Part shown: positions 45,512 through 58,229 of the stretch, one piece after another | Layout of the letters: the number at the start of each line of letters is the position of its first letter | How positions within the stretch are numbered: the stretch's first letter is position 1 | NCBI GenBank assembly: GCA_902805475.1 | Contig: CADCSX010000006.1 | Span: 310,001-374,000 of the forward strand | DNA from: Entonaema liquescens | Lineage: Eukaryota > Ascomycota > Sordariomycetes > Xylariales > Xylariaceae | Length of the DNA: 64,000 nucleotides | Direction of reading: 5' to 3' | Program-made: the position numbers and the translations under genes | The notes under the pieces: model-generated | Seen by the model: only the letters and a program-made list of their open reading frames with translations | Database searches by the model: none | What the model was told of the DNA's origin: nothing

Positions 45512-46278
45512 TTATCCACTCATATGGACATCTTCCTGCCCTCCCCGGTTCGCCTGCCGCATCTCGTGGCGCAACTGATCCGCCGGGTCCATCTCAGCAC
45601 CATCGTCATCGCTCATAATCCGAGCACCACTAGCGCCCACGAAACTACCTCCTCCATTCACGCTCGAACGACTGGCACTAGATCTGTGCTTCTTCGCCGA
45701 GCCCCCGCCATTCGTCGCCGCCGTCCCCGCCGCCGCTGCTGCTGCTTCGCGCTGCTTCTGGCCTGGCTGCTGCTCTATGCCCGGGGTGCCGCTGGTGAGC
45801 TGGTTGCGGGTGGCGGCGGCTTGAGCTTTGATCTGCTTGTACGGCGCCGTCTTGGGGATCACGTCTTCTAGGAACTCGAGGTTGTCCTGGTGCGAGACGG
45901 CGGCGGCCAGGTCCTTGTACTGAATGTTGCGGCGCGGCTTGCCGAGCTTCGCCATAGTGAAGCTCTCGCCGGCGAGGTATTGGATGAACATCTCCTAGGT
46001 AAGGGCGTTTAGTGGTGGTTGGTTGGGATGGAAAGGAAAGAAGGGGCGGGAAGGGAAGGGATGGATACTTACGGTTGCGAGGGTGATGACGAATGCGGCG
46101 TTGTTAGAGCATATGTTAATGTCCTGGTCCTGTGCTACAATCTTCTTCACTCGTGATACTATAGAGGGGGGATGGTTAGAATAGAGTATAAAAGTCGTAA
46201 AATAAAGCAGGGAGGTGAGCTTACGGGGCAGCTGAGTTTGACCTGTGACCTCCTTGTTGCCGTAGTGTTATACGGCAT
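45512..46278 (-). CDS. CBF/NF-Y histone-fold protein (Dpb3/CHRAC-like), with apparent frameshift in exon 1
   Basis: Exons 46278-46225, 46158-46073 and 45995-45512. The histone fold reads LSRVKKIVAQDQDINICSNNAAFVITLATEMFIQYLAGESFTMAK across the last splice, then RRNIQYKDLAAAVSHQDNLEFLEDVIP, as in the Pol epsilon/CHRAC small subunits. A long Ala/Gly/Gln/Ser-rich tail follows. Exon 1 is problematic: the ATG at 46278 opens MPYNTT, but the residues expected before the fold (NKEVTGQTQLP) are in another frame a few bases later. One extra base near 46260-46264 would unite them. Either a sequencing error or a mutation in a gene normally needed for replication or chromatin; I favour the error. Dpb3, Dpb4 and related CHRAC subunits cannot be told apart with certainty here. 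Confidence 0.75.
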
Positions 46279-47223
46279 TGTGAATGTGTGAATTTTAGAT
46301 ACTAGAAACAGGTGGGCCAAGTTTCCGGAAGAATATATGATATGAGTAGTAATTCAAAACCCTGAAAGTGGGAGAATAGGGGTCCTATGATCCGTGTCAG
46401 TAAAGAGAAACAAGTAAAGAATTTTTCAAACCAGAGACATAAGATCAATAGCTAATTTATAGCAAGCAAGTTCAAGTACTTAAAGCGATGTGCAAAAGAG
46501 TGACTAAGAGATTCTCCTGTCTATAAAAGAATGCTGTGGCCTACACCGTTGAAGTTCCATACTATATGTAAAAGTCAAGCTTACCTCTAGTAATTTGAAG
46601 GTAGTTATTCCAAAGGAGACTAGCTATACCAAAATATTCTAAGAATGAATCCTCTTGAACGATCCGATTCAATGAACTGTTGTAAACCGTAAGGCTTCCT
46701 TCAAATAAGATAGGGTTGAAATGGTTGTCTTCAAAAACGTTTAATTCTGGTACGTAAACGCGTGAAAGGCTGCGGAGACGCGATTCCATTAAACTGAAAA
46801 AAGAAGTATCAATACTGTGCGGAAGGTTGATTGGTACTACTACCTAATACCTGTGGCTACTACCTAGGTACCTATTTTGCTTGGCTAGGTATCTGCATAG
46901 GGGTACGGAATGCTTCGTACTGTGTAACTTCTGTGTGGTACCCGCATAGCCAAGGCTGGGAAAGCTTGAAAGGCCACTAGAGTACAGAACCCTTGCTCTC
47001 CAAGCCTTAAGCCGATTACGTATGAGCAATCAGCTTCTAACGGTTAACTTGTACAATTACATTACAATTACATTATTCCAACTCCAGATCAATCTACCAA
47101 TTCAGCCTTAGTCGCATAGGTAATCTAATCTATTACCTACCTGTACTTGTCGCAATCGAATTATCTAGTGTTTAGTATTTAGTAACCCCGTCAATAAATA
47201 GTTAAGAATGGTCACGATCCTTC
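46279..47223. promoter_or_regulatory. divergent intergenic region histone-fold gene / CLC channel
   Basis: About 0.95 kb. Minus-strand frames at 46562-46789 and 46844-47029 have no domain support. An exact TACCTAGGTA lies at 46861-46870 and an ACAATTACATT direct repeat near 47052. Confidence 0.45.
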
Positions 47224-49897
47224 ATGTCTTCCCGTACCACCTCCTTCTCCGTGTCGCGCTCCCAGCTATCCCGCCGACCTTCTGTTACCTCTAGGTTATC
47301 CTTTGCAGTATCGACCGTCGAGCAAGGAGAGGGACTGGGAAGCAATGCGCCGGTGGAGCATCAGATCGACGAAGAAATAGCGGAGATCAAGAGATATGAG
47401 GTGTGCCCTCCAACGCTCTTTTGAAATGCTCGTTGCGCCTGTAGCTAATATAATAATTATTATAGGACTTCACTACAATAGGTATGCGCGCATTCGAGTC
47501 CCGATCCACTTCCCTAGGATAGCGATATTAAAACAAGAAGCGTAGATTGGGTACAAGATGCGGCTCAAGAACGATTTCGTCGAAAAGCGCGCCGCAGAAG
47601 AAATCCCGGCAATGGCAGAGTGTCGTGGAGGTACAAATTGTGGGAGTCGTATGACGCCGCGCAAGGTTGGATCGTCGTGACTTTAATAGGCGCTGCCATC
47701 GGGCTGAATGCTGCCTTTTTAAACATAATAACGGAGTGGTTATCCGATATCAAGATGGGCTATTGCACGACAGGTTTCTACCTGAACGAGAACTTCTGCT
47801 GTTGGGGTGAGGACAACGGATGCGATGACTGGCATCGCTGGACGGGATTCGAACCTATCAATTATTTTATATACATCATATTTGGAGTAAGCTCTCAGTT
47901 CTCTTCCTCTATGCCCCCGAAACTAAATCGTTTAGACTGCCTTCGCCTTCATCTCAGCTATTCTTGTCAAGTCCTTCTCACCTTATGCTGCTGGCTCAGG
48001 TATTTCCGAGATCAAATGCATCATTGCTGGGTTTGTAATGAAAGGATTCCTAGGTCTTCGGACCCTAATCATCAAGTCTATAGCTCTGCCTCTGGCCATC
48101 TCTTCTGGCCTTTCAGTTGGTAAGGAAGGTCCCAGTGTGCATTATGCAGTATGCACCGGCAATGTCATCTCGAGGATGTTTGATAAGTACAAGCGAAACG
48201 CATCCAAGACACGGGAGATTCTCAGCGCCTGTGCAGCCGCGGGAGTCGGAGTGGCGTTTGGAAGTCCTATCGGCGGTGTTCTATTTTCCCTAGAGGAGAT
48301 GTCCAACTATTTCCCCCTCAAGACGATGTGGAGGAGCTACTTCTGCGCGTTGGTCGCAACAGCGGTCCTAGCGGCCATGAACCCCTTTAGGACTGGCCAA
48401 CTTGTCATGTTTCAGGTCAAATATGACCGATCATGGCATTTCTTTGAAGTTGTGCCGTACATCTTCATTGGAATATTTGGAGGTCTCTACGGCGCGCTCG
48501 TCATCAAGTGGAATTTACGCGCTCAAGCGTTCCGCAAGAAGTATCTAACAAAGTGGGCTGTTCTTGAAGCTACACTGCTAGCTGCAGGAACGGCTATCAT
48601 ATGCTATCCTAATGCGTTTCTCCGGATTGATATGACGGAGAGTATGGAAATCCTGTTCCTAGAGTGTGAAGGTACTGAGGACTACCACGGACTCTGTGAG
48701 CGTGACAAGCGATGGGCTAATATCATCTCACTGGCTATCGCGACAATTATTCGAATTTTCTTAATCATTATATCCTATGGTTGCAAAGTACCAGCTGGTA
48801 TTTTTGTGCCGTCTATGGCAGTAGGGGCGACGTTCGGCCGAACTGTTGGAATTATCATGCAGGCTTTTTATGATGCTAACCCAGAGAGCGCTTTTTTTGC
48901 AGCCTGTCAGCCGGACGAGCCTTGCATTACACCTGGGACCTACGCATTTCTTGGAGCCGCCGCTTCGCTCAGTGGCATAATGCATATTACGGTGTCGGTC
49001 GTAGTCATCATGTTCGAGCTCACTGGGGCCTTAACATACATCTTACCTACTATGATCGTTGTCGGTGTCACGAAAATGGTATCTGACCTATTTGGTAAAG
49101 GCGGGATCGCTGACCGAATGATCTGGTTTAGCGGCTTCCCATTCCTGGATAACAAGGAAGAACATAACTTTGGTGTTCCAGTGTCAGCAGCAATGACCAG
49201 CGATGTGATAGTTATACCTGTTCATGGCACGACACTACAATCTATCGAAGACCTTCTGAAGCAACCTAAGTATCAGGGGTTTCCTATTGTTGAAGATTTG
49301 TCTAAAAAGATTCTTGTGGGCTACATTGGCCGTACGGAACTCCGATATGCGGTTGATCGGCTACGTCGTGAACGAGCCATTCCGATCAGCCCCGAGGCTA
49401 AATGTAACTTCTCGCCTCCTGCGCTAAGTACGGTTGCGCCTATCACGCCAACCGTAACCATCAGCGGTATGGACTACAGCGCTGCATCGGCGGCCGTCGA
49501 CTTTAGTCGGTACGTAGACGCGACACCTGTTACAGTGCACCCGCGGCTACCTCTAGAAACAGTGATGGAACTGTTCCGCAAGATTGGACCGCGCGTGATC
49601 CTAATAGAGCATCATGGACGCCTGTCAGGTCTGGTCACTGCAAAGGACTGCTTGAGATACCAATTCAAGGCAGAAGCGGCGGAGAATCCCCGCGACGATC
49701 ATGCCATCCTAGAGATTTACGAGAAACTCTGGGGCTTCATGAACAGAATAGGTGTTTGGGTGTCGACAAAAGTCGCTAGTGCGACTGGAGGCCGTATAAG
49801 GCTCGGGGGCACAGCGGATGAGAGACCAGGCGGACAAATCATGGACGGTGATGAAGATATTGCCGCAGATGATGGTGTTGAGTTAGAAAACAGATAG
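47224..49897 (+). CDS. CLC-type voltage-gated chloride channel / Cl-/H+ exchanger
   Basis: Four exons, 47224-47400, 47466-47481 (16 bp), 47546-47886 and 47936-49897, give 831 aa. The three selectivity-filter signatures are present: GSGISEIK near residue 198, GKEGPSVH near 240 (with the gating Glu) and AGIFVPSM near 466. The conserved DFTTIDWVQDAA precedes TM1 and is joined across the 16-bp microexon. Two C-terminal CBS domains are recognisable (about residues 594-650 and 705-760: SAAMTSDVIVIPV and VDATPVTVHPRLPLETVMELF). It belongs to the CLC-3/4/5/Gef1-like group, acting in endosomal, Golgi or vacuolar membranes in ion and pH balance. Eighteen or so membrane helices as usual. Identity is firm; exchanger versus channel is inferred from the family. 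Confidence 0.94.
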
Positions 49898-50836
49898 ATT
49901 TGTTGTGTTGACTCTAGATATATGCGATTAATTACCTGTTGATCGGATCGGTACTTCACGCGCGTGTGAAAGTGGTCATACCGTCATAGCCCCTGAGAAA
50001 ATTTGATTTCAGTACCCTTGAATTAACGGAGTCACTAATCTCGTCTTTGCATTTCCTGTATATTGTATTGTATAGTTGAGAGTAACCTTTTTATTTTCAA
50101 AACCACAGCCGTTATTTCCAATCACGGGGAAATTGTAAAGTGTATGTATGTACTTACAAAATCCCGTGATCTCGAACGAACCAAGGGAGAAGAATTGAGG
50201 GGCTAGTTTTTCGTTCTCGGCCTGCAGGAACAACGATTAAATACCGAACATTTGAAATGCACGAATCTGAGATGGATACATGTATTCCCCCGTATGCACG
50301 TAGGGTAACCAGGTTTTAATAAGATCCACGGCACGACTCGCCTTCTCGAATAGTATCCGCGTATTATACAAATAACCAAGCAAAAAGCCACGCGTTCGGA
50401 ACAAACTCGGTGATAAGAAATACCTGAATTACCTAAGGTTAGTTAGATGCTTCTCTGCTTCCGGCAGCGCTTATCAGATCCCATAAGCTGAGACAAGTAC
50501 CAAAACTCGTGGCCCATTCCATTGGATCCCAGTAGTCAGGCCCTTATTCTATATACGTAACACACCCGTACCGACGTATCCGGACCCTTAGTAAATCCAC
50601 CATGTCCCGACCCGGAAAACCCAGTCTGCATCTGCGACTGCGACTACGACTGCGACTGCGGCTGCTGCTTCTACTAATCATTCTTCTTCAACTACTTCCG
50701 CCTCCGCTCCCGTCCCGCCTACTTCCTCCGTTCGAGCTAGAAACCTGCCCCGGAGAAGAGAAGCACTGCTAAACCCCACAGCGGCGACGGGCCCGCATCT
50801 TCGGAAGACGACAACGTTGCCGGAGATTCTGCAGCC
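49898..50836. other. intergenic region with low-complexity 3' part
   Basis: No gene in the first part. From about 50600 to 50836 the sequence is low-complexity and partly open in several frames (Thr/Ala/Ser-rich or Leu/Arg-rich), including a (CTGCGA)n run; I treat it as 5' leader of the TMEM42-like gene. Confidence 0.45.
50632..50668. repeat. (CTGCGA)n imperfect microsatellite
   Basis: About six imperfect units of CTGCGA / CTACGA / CTGCGG upstream of the TMEM42-like start codon. Confidence 0.8.
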
Positions 50837-51800
50837 ATGACTTCCTGGGCAGTTAGGAATCGATGGATTGTGTTTGCCCTTGCTAGCGGTGCTTGCGCTG
50901 CTTTTAACGGCGTCTTTGCCAAATTGTAGGTTCATCTTGGACTTTCTCTTATGATAACCTCATTCGTATCCCTCCCTTTCTAGTCTCGCCATGGTTCCAA
51001 AAATAGACACCTTCCACACCACATCATCAAATCTTGAGATTCAGTTTTTAGAAAAAAAAAAAAAAAAATATTAGCATCATTTTATACAATTATGTTTAGT
51101 CCGGTACTAATAAGATCGCCTTACGAATAGAACTACAAATGAACTTTCTACTCATATAGCCCGGGGGATCTCAGGATTGTTCGGGCTGACGGACTTGGAA
51201 AGCGTTGTCGAGGTCGTCGTGCGCGCAGTAAGTTTTCTATCACTGGAATTTAGTAATTACTGCCCCAAATATACTAGTTACTGACTTCTTTCCTGCACAG
51301 GGTTTCTTTGGTCTTAATTTAGTCTTCAACGGAGTGGTATGTTAAGCTCACATCTCTCATATACTAAGAAACATCTAAGCATCATTCCACCTGACATGAA
51401 ATCATAGATGTGGACTCTCTTCACACAAGCCCTTGCCAAGGGTAACTCAACAACGCAGGTCTCCATCATGAACACATCTGCCAACTTCGTCATCACAGCC
51501 TTACTCGGATTAGCTATCTTCTCTGAGTCCTTGCCACCACTCTGGTGGGCAGGAGCTGCACTGCTTGTCGCCGGGAACGTCATTATCGGCCGGGGCAAGC
51601 AGGAAGAAAGCAGCGAGACTGCCACCATCTTAGATGGCGACGAATATTATGATGACGAGGAGAACGTTAATGGCCATGACGCTGAATCAGCAGCCGAGCT
51701 GGGCCGCGGGACCGGCGTAGCCCCGCAGATCGAGGGCATCTTGCCCGTAGAGAAAGACGATGAGGACGAAGATGTTGCGCTTCTGGGGGATTTAAATTAA
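50837..51800 (+). CDS. TMEM42/EamA-like four-TM membrane protein
   Basis: Four exons, 50837-50925, 51131-51227, 51301-51336 (36 bp) and 51408-51800, give 204 aa. The product belongs to the TMEM42/EamA-like drug-metabolite transporter group: RNRWIVFALASGACAAFNGVFAKL (TM1), then TTNELSTHIARGISGLFGL, GFFGLNLVFNGVMWTLFTQALAKG (TM2), STTQVSIMNTSANFVITALLGLAIFSE (TM3) and PPLWWAGAALLVAGNVIIGR (TM4), ending in an acidic tail. The first intron is long for this genome (205 bp) and contains a 16-bp A-run (51053-51068). The ATG at 50837 was chosen because the frame upstream is closed by a TAG. Membership is clear from the pattern; function of this group in fungi is not established to my knowledge. Confidence 0.82.
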
Positions 51801-53203
51801 GAAAAATTGCTTATAGAATAAGCGGTGGTTTTTTTAGAAGGGTTAGAGAGAGATGAAGTATAGATTTACTCTGCTTACGTCTCGGATACCCAAAACCATA
51901 TATATGTCAAGAATCTAACCTGATAGATGGATAGAAATAGATTTGAAATCTATGCGAACTTTTATTCCTCTATGCACCTATATCCCGACGTAGAAGATCT
52001 TGATATGCAGATCACCTAGTACCTAGCGTCTGACTATCACAAAAAACCAGGTACATGGCTTTATAACCTGAATTTTCTTTTTCGACGGACTCTTGAACAT
52101 TTTACATTTGCTTTCTAGTATCGGTGTTTATATCGTCAAACTGTCAGTATAGCAATTTCCTATCCCAGTTCATTTTTATCACGAGTTGTGCAAAAACAGC
52201 ACCAGTTTGGAAGTGAACAGAGCCCATATATATATAGTGCGACGTCGTAATATGAGTTAGTTGCATCATACCTATAGTTATAGCTATTTCCAAACCTTGG
52301 GTAGAGCTTTGATATAATGTCCCAACATAGCCGAGCATATTTTCACATTTGACCAACTGTCCACGGTCCTGAAGAACGGAAGATGGGGTATATATTCTTC
52401 GTATATGGGAGCTAACTCTGCCGGCTCAAACACTCAATCCTCCTAAAGTCCTCTTCCAGAGGTCCGCCCGAAGCAACTACTCGGACAATCCTTCTACTTA
52501 TGAAACCAAATTATGATTTCAATATCGGACACTACACAGAACGGCTCCGATGGCATAAATTATTAGCTAATCTAATGGTATGATATAGATGCCTTTCTAG
52601 GTATGACTTGGGATATACCTATGGACTAGAGCCACATACTATCTACTATATCGTAAATACTATACTGATAGGATATAAAGAATAGCTAGTTGATATGGCA
52701 CACAGTAGCATATTAGAACAAGATAATAGATGGATTCAATATTTTGGTATTAACTCATGTCAATACTAATCCGAATTGCAATGCAAGTTGCACAATTTGA
52801 TATGCCTCTCCATAAACGCCGTAAAACCCGCCATAAACGCGTTACGCCGTCATATGCAAATAATTCCAAATGACCATCTTAAAAAAAGGTATAATTTTAC
52901 AAAACTCCACTCCCTGCTGCTTTCGTAGGCCTCAGCTGATCTCGTAATCTAGAGGCCGGTGCTCGATGTGAATTCATCCGAAGAATGCATTCTTCGCATT
53001 ATTATCGCAAAGGATAGTGGATGACGGAAATGGCGGACCGGTTGGTTGTAATGTATCGGCTGGATAACATTACCTTAGAGGGTAAGGAAAAGAGATCGCG
53101 AGCTCCATAACAATGCATAACATGCATCCCGTATCGTCTTTGTCGGCCGTCCTGTTGCGAAGGAGACGGAAGGTCGAACCGTCCGAGGCACGCGAACTGT
53201 CGC
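51801..53203. other. 1.4-kb gene-free region
   Basis: Strongly A/T-rich in places with no supported open frame or repeat. It lies between two convergent 3' ends. Confidence 0.5.
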
Positions 53204-53683
53204 CTATGCGGCATTACCGGTTGGCTTTGCAGTACAGGAAACGATTTTGACTTTGTCCGCCGATACCACCTGTCCGCCGTTCTCCATTTTGAAGGTGACA
53301 TTCTTCAGCTGGAAAGTCCAGACTTCGTCGCAAAATCTGTAGGTATCCAAGCTACCCTATACGGTCGCGTAAAAGATCATGATCAATAACCAGCTCCGTT
53401 ACGCTATTGCGCCGGGGTAGGAATATTCACCTTGAAGCTCAGGCGGGCCTTCACCTTATCCTGTAGCACTTCTGTAATAGCACGGTCGAAGTTCGCGAGG
53501 ATTTTCATGGCGAGCTGGGGATCGATTCGATGCTCGGTGATGAGGTCGTCGAGGGTATCCGTCAAAGCGGTCCCGACGCTGCGATATCCATTGTCAACGG
53601 AGACCTAACTGGTATGGGTTAAAGATGACGCTGTACCTGCTACGTCGATACAGTTCATAGAAGTTCTGCCCGGTAGTAGCCAT
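53204..53683 (-). CDS. toa2: transcription initiation factor IIA gamma subunit
   Basis: Three exons, 53683-53637, 53578-53431 and 53356-53204, give 115 aa, normal for Toa2. The protein reads MATTGQNFYELYRRSSVG, then LTDTLDDLITEHRIDPQLAMKILANFDRAITEVLQDKVKARLSFKG (the N-terminal helical bundle), DTYRFCDEVWTFQLKNVTFK and DKVKIVSCTAKPTGNAA (the C-terminal beta-barrel part). It joins with the alpha/beta subunit to support TBP binding at RNA polymerase II promoters. Each exon is too short to be seen as a long frame; the acceptor of the first intron (ATCGCAG) was chosen over an earlier TTAG because only it keeps SSVG and the frame. Confident call. Confidence 0.92.
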
Positions 53684-54422
53684 CTTGGCGATGTTTATCG
53701 ATAAATCGAGTGTACGTAGTATGATATCACAATATTATCGAGGTGGTGAGCTGCGTGATGACTTAAGCGACAAACCGGGAGATGTTCGTGGTGGAACCTT
53801 AGATGGTTGTTGATGATGAGAGCGGTAGGATTGCGACAAACAGAATAATAGGTGAGATTAGTCAAAGATAGCGAAAGGAACTCCAGTGGGGACAGATTAC
53901 CTGGGGTACCAATTATGGCTGTGCACAGGTATTAAGGTACATGCCTTAGGTAAGTACCTAACGGGCAGGTAATAGTGGCGCGCAGATGTACATAATATGG
54001 CAAGCATAACCTACTAATTTTATGGGTCATACCTAAGTAATTAGAGATTCCCTCACAGTAACTTCCAGTACCCTGGGAGACTTGCACATTCTCTTGGTAG
54101 CAGCCGCATATTCCAATCCCTGTCCGTTACGTACGTTTCCGGGCAGCTCCACAACCACTTAACGCGTGATAGCGCAACCTGCTCGCGTCGTCTCCCAGCG
54201 CCTCCGACGCGCTAGTACTAACACCGGGTTTAAGTGAATTGGTAATTCAAATCATCATTCTTTCTCTGATCTCTGATGCCTGCTAAGTTTTGCTTTTTTT
54301 TTTTTTTTTGGTAATTCCCAAGCCCCTAAATTTACTCCAATCCACTCATTCGTAACACTATAGCTCGTAATCGTCATCCATAATTTTACCCTATCTAATT
54401 GCTTTTCATCTTAATCTTTGGA
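53684..54422. promoter_or_regulatory. divergent promoter region TFIIA gamma / LSH remodeler
   Basis: About 740 bp with a 16-bp T-run at 54294-54309 shortly upstream of the remodeler start. No gene is present. Confidence 0.5.
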
Positions 54423-57314
54423 ATGGCGTCTACTTCGTCTTCAGACGTCGATTCTACCCGCTCTTCCTCCCGTATACCTACTAGCGTTCCTTCGTCGCCA
54501 CCGTCCACCGAAGATCCGGATAGTCTCAAAATGGGCCTCACGTCAACTTTTACTGAGCAGCAAATGCTCACAGAAGAAAAGAAAGCCAAAGCCGAGAATA
54601 CGAGAGCCGAAGCAAAGCGACTCGCTGCTCGAAGAAAACGCAAAGTCCAACTATCTCCTCAAGAAAGAGCTCGTAAAGCTAAGGAACTTGACGAGCTCCT
54701 CCGGAAAAGCAAAGTCTTTAGTGATATATTAACACAGAAGACGAAAGCTCTCGGGCGTGTCGGCCGTGACTTCGACAACCAGGCATTGGTCGATGCCGGC
54801 TTAGAACTGAAGCAGCAACCTAAAATTATGAGCGGCGGAACTATGCGTGACTATCAGCTTGAAGGTCTCACATGGATGTACGAGATATGTTTACAAGGTC
54901 TAAGTGGCATCTTAGCCGATGAGATGGGCTTAGGTTAGTATATGCCTATGAGAGCCTCGAGTTCGCTATATGATCTAACCGGAAATTAGGAAAAACGATC
55001 CAAGTCATCTCTCTTGTTGCATTACTTAGAGAACAGGAGAATTACTTCGGACCACATCTAATAATTGCCCCATTAAGTACATTATCGAACTGGCAGGATG
55101 AGTTTCGCAAATGGACACCTACGATACCGTTTGTATTGTATCACGGCACTCCCCAAGAAAGACAACAGATTTTTCGTGATAAGATTATGAAAAACTATCA
55201 GAAGGGCCGTCCTACCCAGCGATTTCCTGTGGTCTGTACCAGTTACGAAATGGTCCTTAGAGACCGCGCAAGCCTCTCTAAGATTGACTGGGCCTTCATC
55301 GTGGTTGTGAGTATAGCTACTCATGATTACGTCTTTAGCAATTAACAGACCACAGGATGAAGGACATCGTATGAAGAATGCCGACGCCAAGCTTTTCAGG
55401 GAGTTACAGCAATTCAAGTCTGCAACTCGTCTTCTCATTACGGGCACACCCTTACAAAACAATCTTAAGGAACTATGGTCACTCCTTCACTTTTTAATGC
55501 CGGAAACATTCCTTGATTGGGAAGCATTCGAAGTATGGTTTGATTTTAGTGATCTACAAGATGAAGAGGGCACTACGCAGTTCATTGAAGATAAGGCAAA
55601 CCAAGACCTCGTTTCTAAGATTCATAAAGTTCTCCAACCTTTACTCCTTCGTCGAATTAAAGCAGATGTGGCCAACTACTTACCGAAGAAGCGAGAATAC
55701 GTACTATTTGCACCAATGACCAAAGAGCAGACCGATCTTTATAATGTGATTAGCGATAAGAAGACTGACACCCGAGCTTATTTGGAAAATAAGGTGGTCG
55801 AGCGATTGACGGAGACTCGTAACAGCTCGGTCAGTTCCGCAAGGTCGAGTCGTCAGTCATCCCGCGCAAACAGTGCGCGGGTAAGTCAGGCGCCATCCCC
55901 AACAGCAAACAATGCGTTTGCCATGATGATGGGTAAAAAAGGAGGGGCAGCATTGAAGGTCCCGCCTAAAAACAGCGCCCCTGAACCTCAAACTAAAGGA
56001 CCTAGTAAGCGGAAAGTCGCGCCCACCAGCGAGGCATCATCTCCAAAGAGTAGCAAATCCAGTCGACAATCTACACCAGTCAGCAGTACTCGGGGACGAC
56101 CGCGTAGGGGTCGGCCTTCATATAAGGCAACAGACGACTCTGATGATGACAAGCTAGATGACGATGCATTCGAAGCAAAACTAGCGGCTGAACTTACTAC
56201 CAAAGATGACGACTCAGATGAAGACACAAGAGACGAAGAGGAAATTGAGCGAGCGGCGACACTCGATCTTGCTAGTAAGTCAACCCTAATTTAACCATAG
56301 TTATGACTTTGTATCTATAATCTAACATGGCATAGAACTTCAAATCGCCGACAAAAAGCTCGGCAACCCCCTAATGCAGTTAAGACTTGTATGCAATAGT
56401 CCTCACAATTTCTACAGCCCATGGACGTATGGCGACAATATCCCGGTTGATGAGAGTATCGTGACAGCTTCTGGAAAGATGCTTCTGCTGGACAGATTAC
56501 TCCCGGAATTATTTGATCGCGGACATAAGGTCCTCATCTTTTCGCAGTTCAAAACACAATTAGACATCCTCCATGATTATTGTGCTGAGTTGCGTAAGTG
56601 GAATGTGTGTCGCATCGATGGAGGTGTCTCCCAGGAAGATAGAAGGAACCAGATTAAGGAGTTCAACGAAGACCCCGACTTCAAGATATTCTTATTGTCA
56701 ACCAGAGCCGGTGGCCAGGGGATTAATCTCGCGAGTGCAGATACCGTGATATTGTTCGATAGGTAAGTTAACACTTATTTCCATACTGTTTAGAGGGCTT
56801 AGCTGATGAATGGAAATTAGTGATTGGAACCCGCAGCAGGATCTACAGGCGCAAGATCGCTGCCACCGAATCGGTCAAACACGTCCAGTTATCGTATACC
56901 GATTAGCTACAAAGGGAACGGTCGAAGAAGAGCTTCTCCTCAGCGCTGACGCAAAACGCAGGCTGGAGAAGCTCGTAATCAAAAAGGGGGGATTTAGGAC
57001 AATGGGCCAAAAGCTCGATAATGCCGAGACTTTCGACAAGGAGACTCTTCAAGCCTTATTATTAAAAGATGGCGAAGTATATCAACATTCAGGCAGTGAC
57101 CGAATTTTAAATGATGAGGATATCGATACCCTTTGTGATAGGTATGTTTCTCTCGGCATCTTGGGCATACTATGTTGGAGTCCTTATTTTGCTAACCTCC
57201 TTTTGCAGAAGTGATGAGGCTTTCGACCGGGCTGCTAGAGGTGCCGGCAATGCGGTCGGTTTCCAGGTCGTCGAAACTGCTGCGGATGGGATTACTCAAA
57301 TGAAAGGAGAGTAA
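54423..57314 (+). CDS. SNF2-family chromatin remodeler, LSH/HELLS/DDM1-like
   Basis: Six exons, 54423-54933, 54990-55306, 55356-56274, 56336-56762, 56821-57141 and 57209-57314, give 866 aa. ATPase motifs: DEMGLGKT (Walker A, split by intron 1), DEGHRMKN (residues 277-284), TGTPLQNNLKELWSLL, LLRRIKADV, GKMLLLDRLL, LIFSQF, STRAGGQGINLASADTVILFDSDWNPQQD and QDRCHRIGQT. The pattern matches the LSH/DDM1 subfamily (MUS-30 in Neurospora), linked to heterochromatin and genome stability. An insertion of about 160 residues (425-585) between the two lobes is Ser/Lys/Asp-rich and includes RGRPRRGRPS near residue 522, resembling AT-hooks. The ATG at 54423 follows an in-frame upstream ATG at 54399 that is less well placed. 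Confidence 0.92.
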
Positions 57315-58229
57315 ATGTGTTCTATATTTGGATTTCAATTATACCAACAAGCATCGGCGTCATCTATATCGGTTAGGCGGATTGAATGAGGCAACTTGAC
57401 GCACTCTTGTGCTTCCTCTGCATGGCATTTAGCATATCCAAACCATTTATTACTTGTAGGATAACTAACGGAAATACGTGTATAATTGTTCAGAGTCATC
57501 ATGTCGCATCATTACCTCCCATTATGGCTTCGGATGTAAGAAACAACGCCGATAATATCTAGCAGCATAATTATCAACAATAAATACCAGGAATCGTATC
57601 AAGGTACATATTCCCACAATTCCATCTAAACACTAGGTTAGGTTGATAGCCTTTTGAGGTTGCGGTTCGCCTATGAGTTAGATTTTATAAGTGGGATGGA
57701 TCATCCTTATGGATCATCCTTATTGGGCTTAACGATATTACGCCATGTTAGCTAGCAATCACGCTCCATTTATCTATAGGGTATTCTCGATACTAGCGGG
57801 GCAAGTTAACAGCGTCGCTCACGTTATACAAGAAAGTTAAGGGATACATGCTGCGATTTATCAGTTGAGTAGGTTGGTAACTAATAGGTAACATAATATT
57901 TAGTAAAAACCCTCCCTTCGGTTACATCGCTAACCTAGCGGGTCCAGCTAAACGATAACTTCGAATCGCAAATCTATTATCAATCATTCGGCTCTTATTA
58001 CTTTAACCTATTGACACATCCACATCTTCATACTAATAGATGTTCGGTTCTCATACTATATAAGAAGTGTTAGGTAGATCGTGAATTCAGTATTTTAGAA
58101 TCAATCACTCAGTCACCGATATAAGATCGACAATTAGAAGTGTGACTGATCAAACCAATAAACCACGACTTCTCAATACTCATCGTTCCTGTCGCTCCAA
58201 AAGTCTTCAGCCCTTACGATACCAACAGT
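57315..58229. other. intergenic region
   Basis: About 0.9 kb between tandem genes. A GGATCATCCTTAT direct repeat lies near 57700. No gene is supported; a frame from 58142 overlaps the next gene in another frame. Confidence 0.5.
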
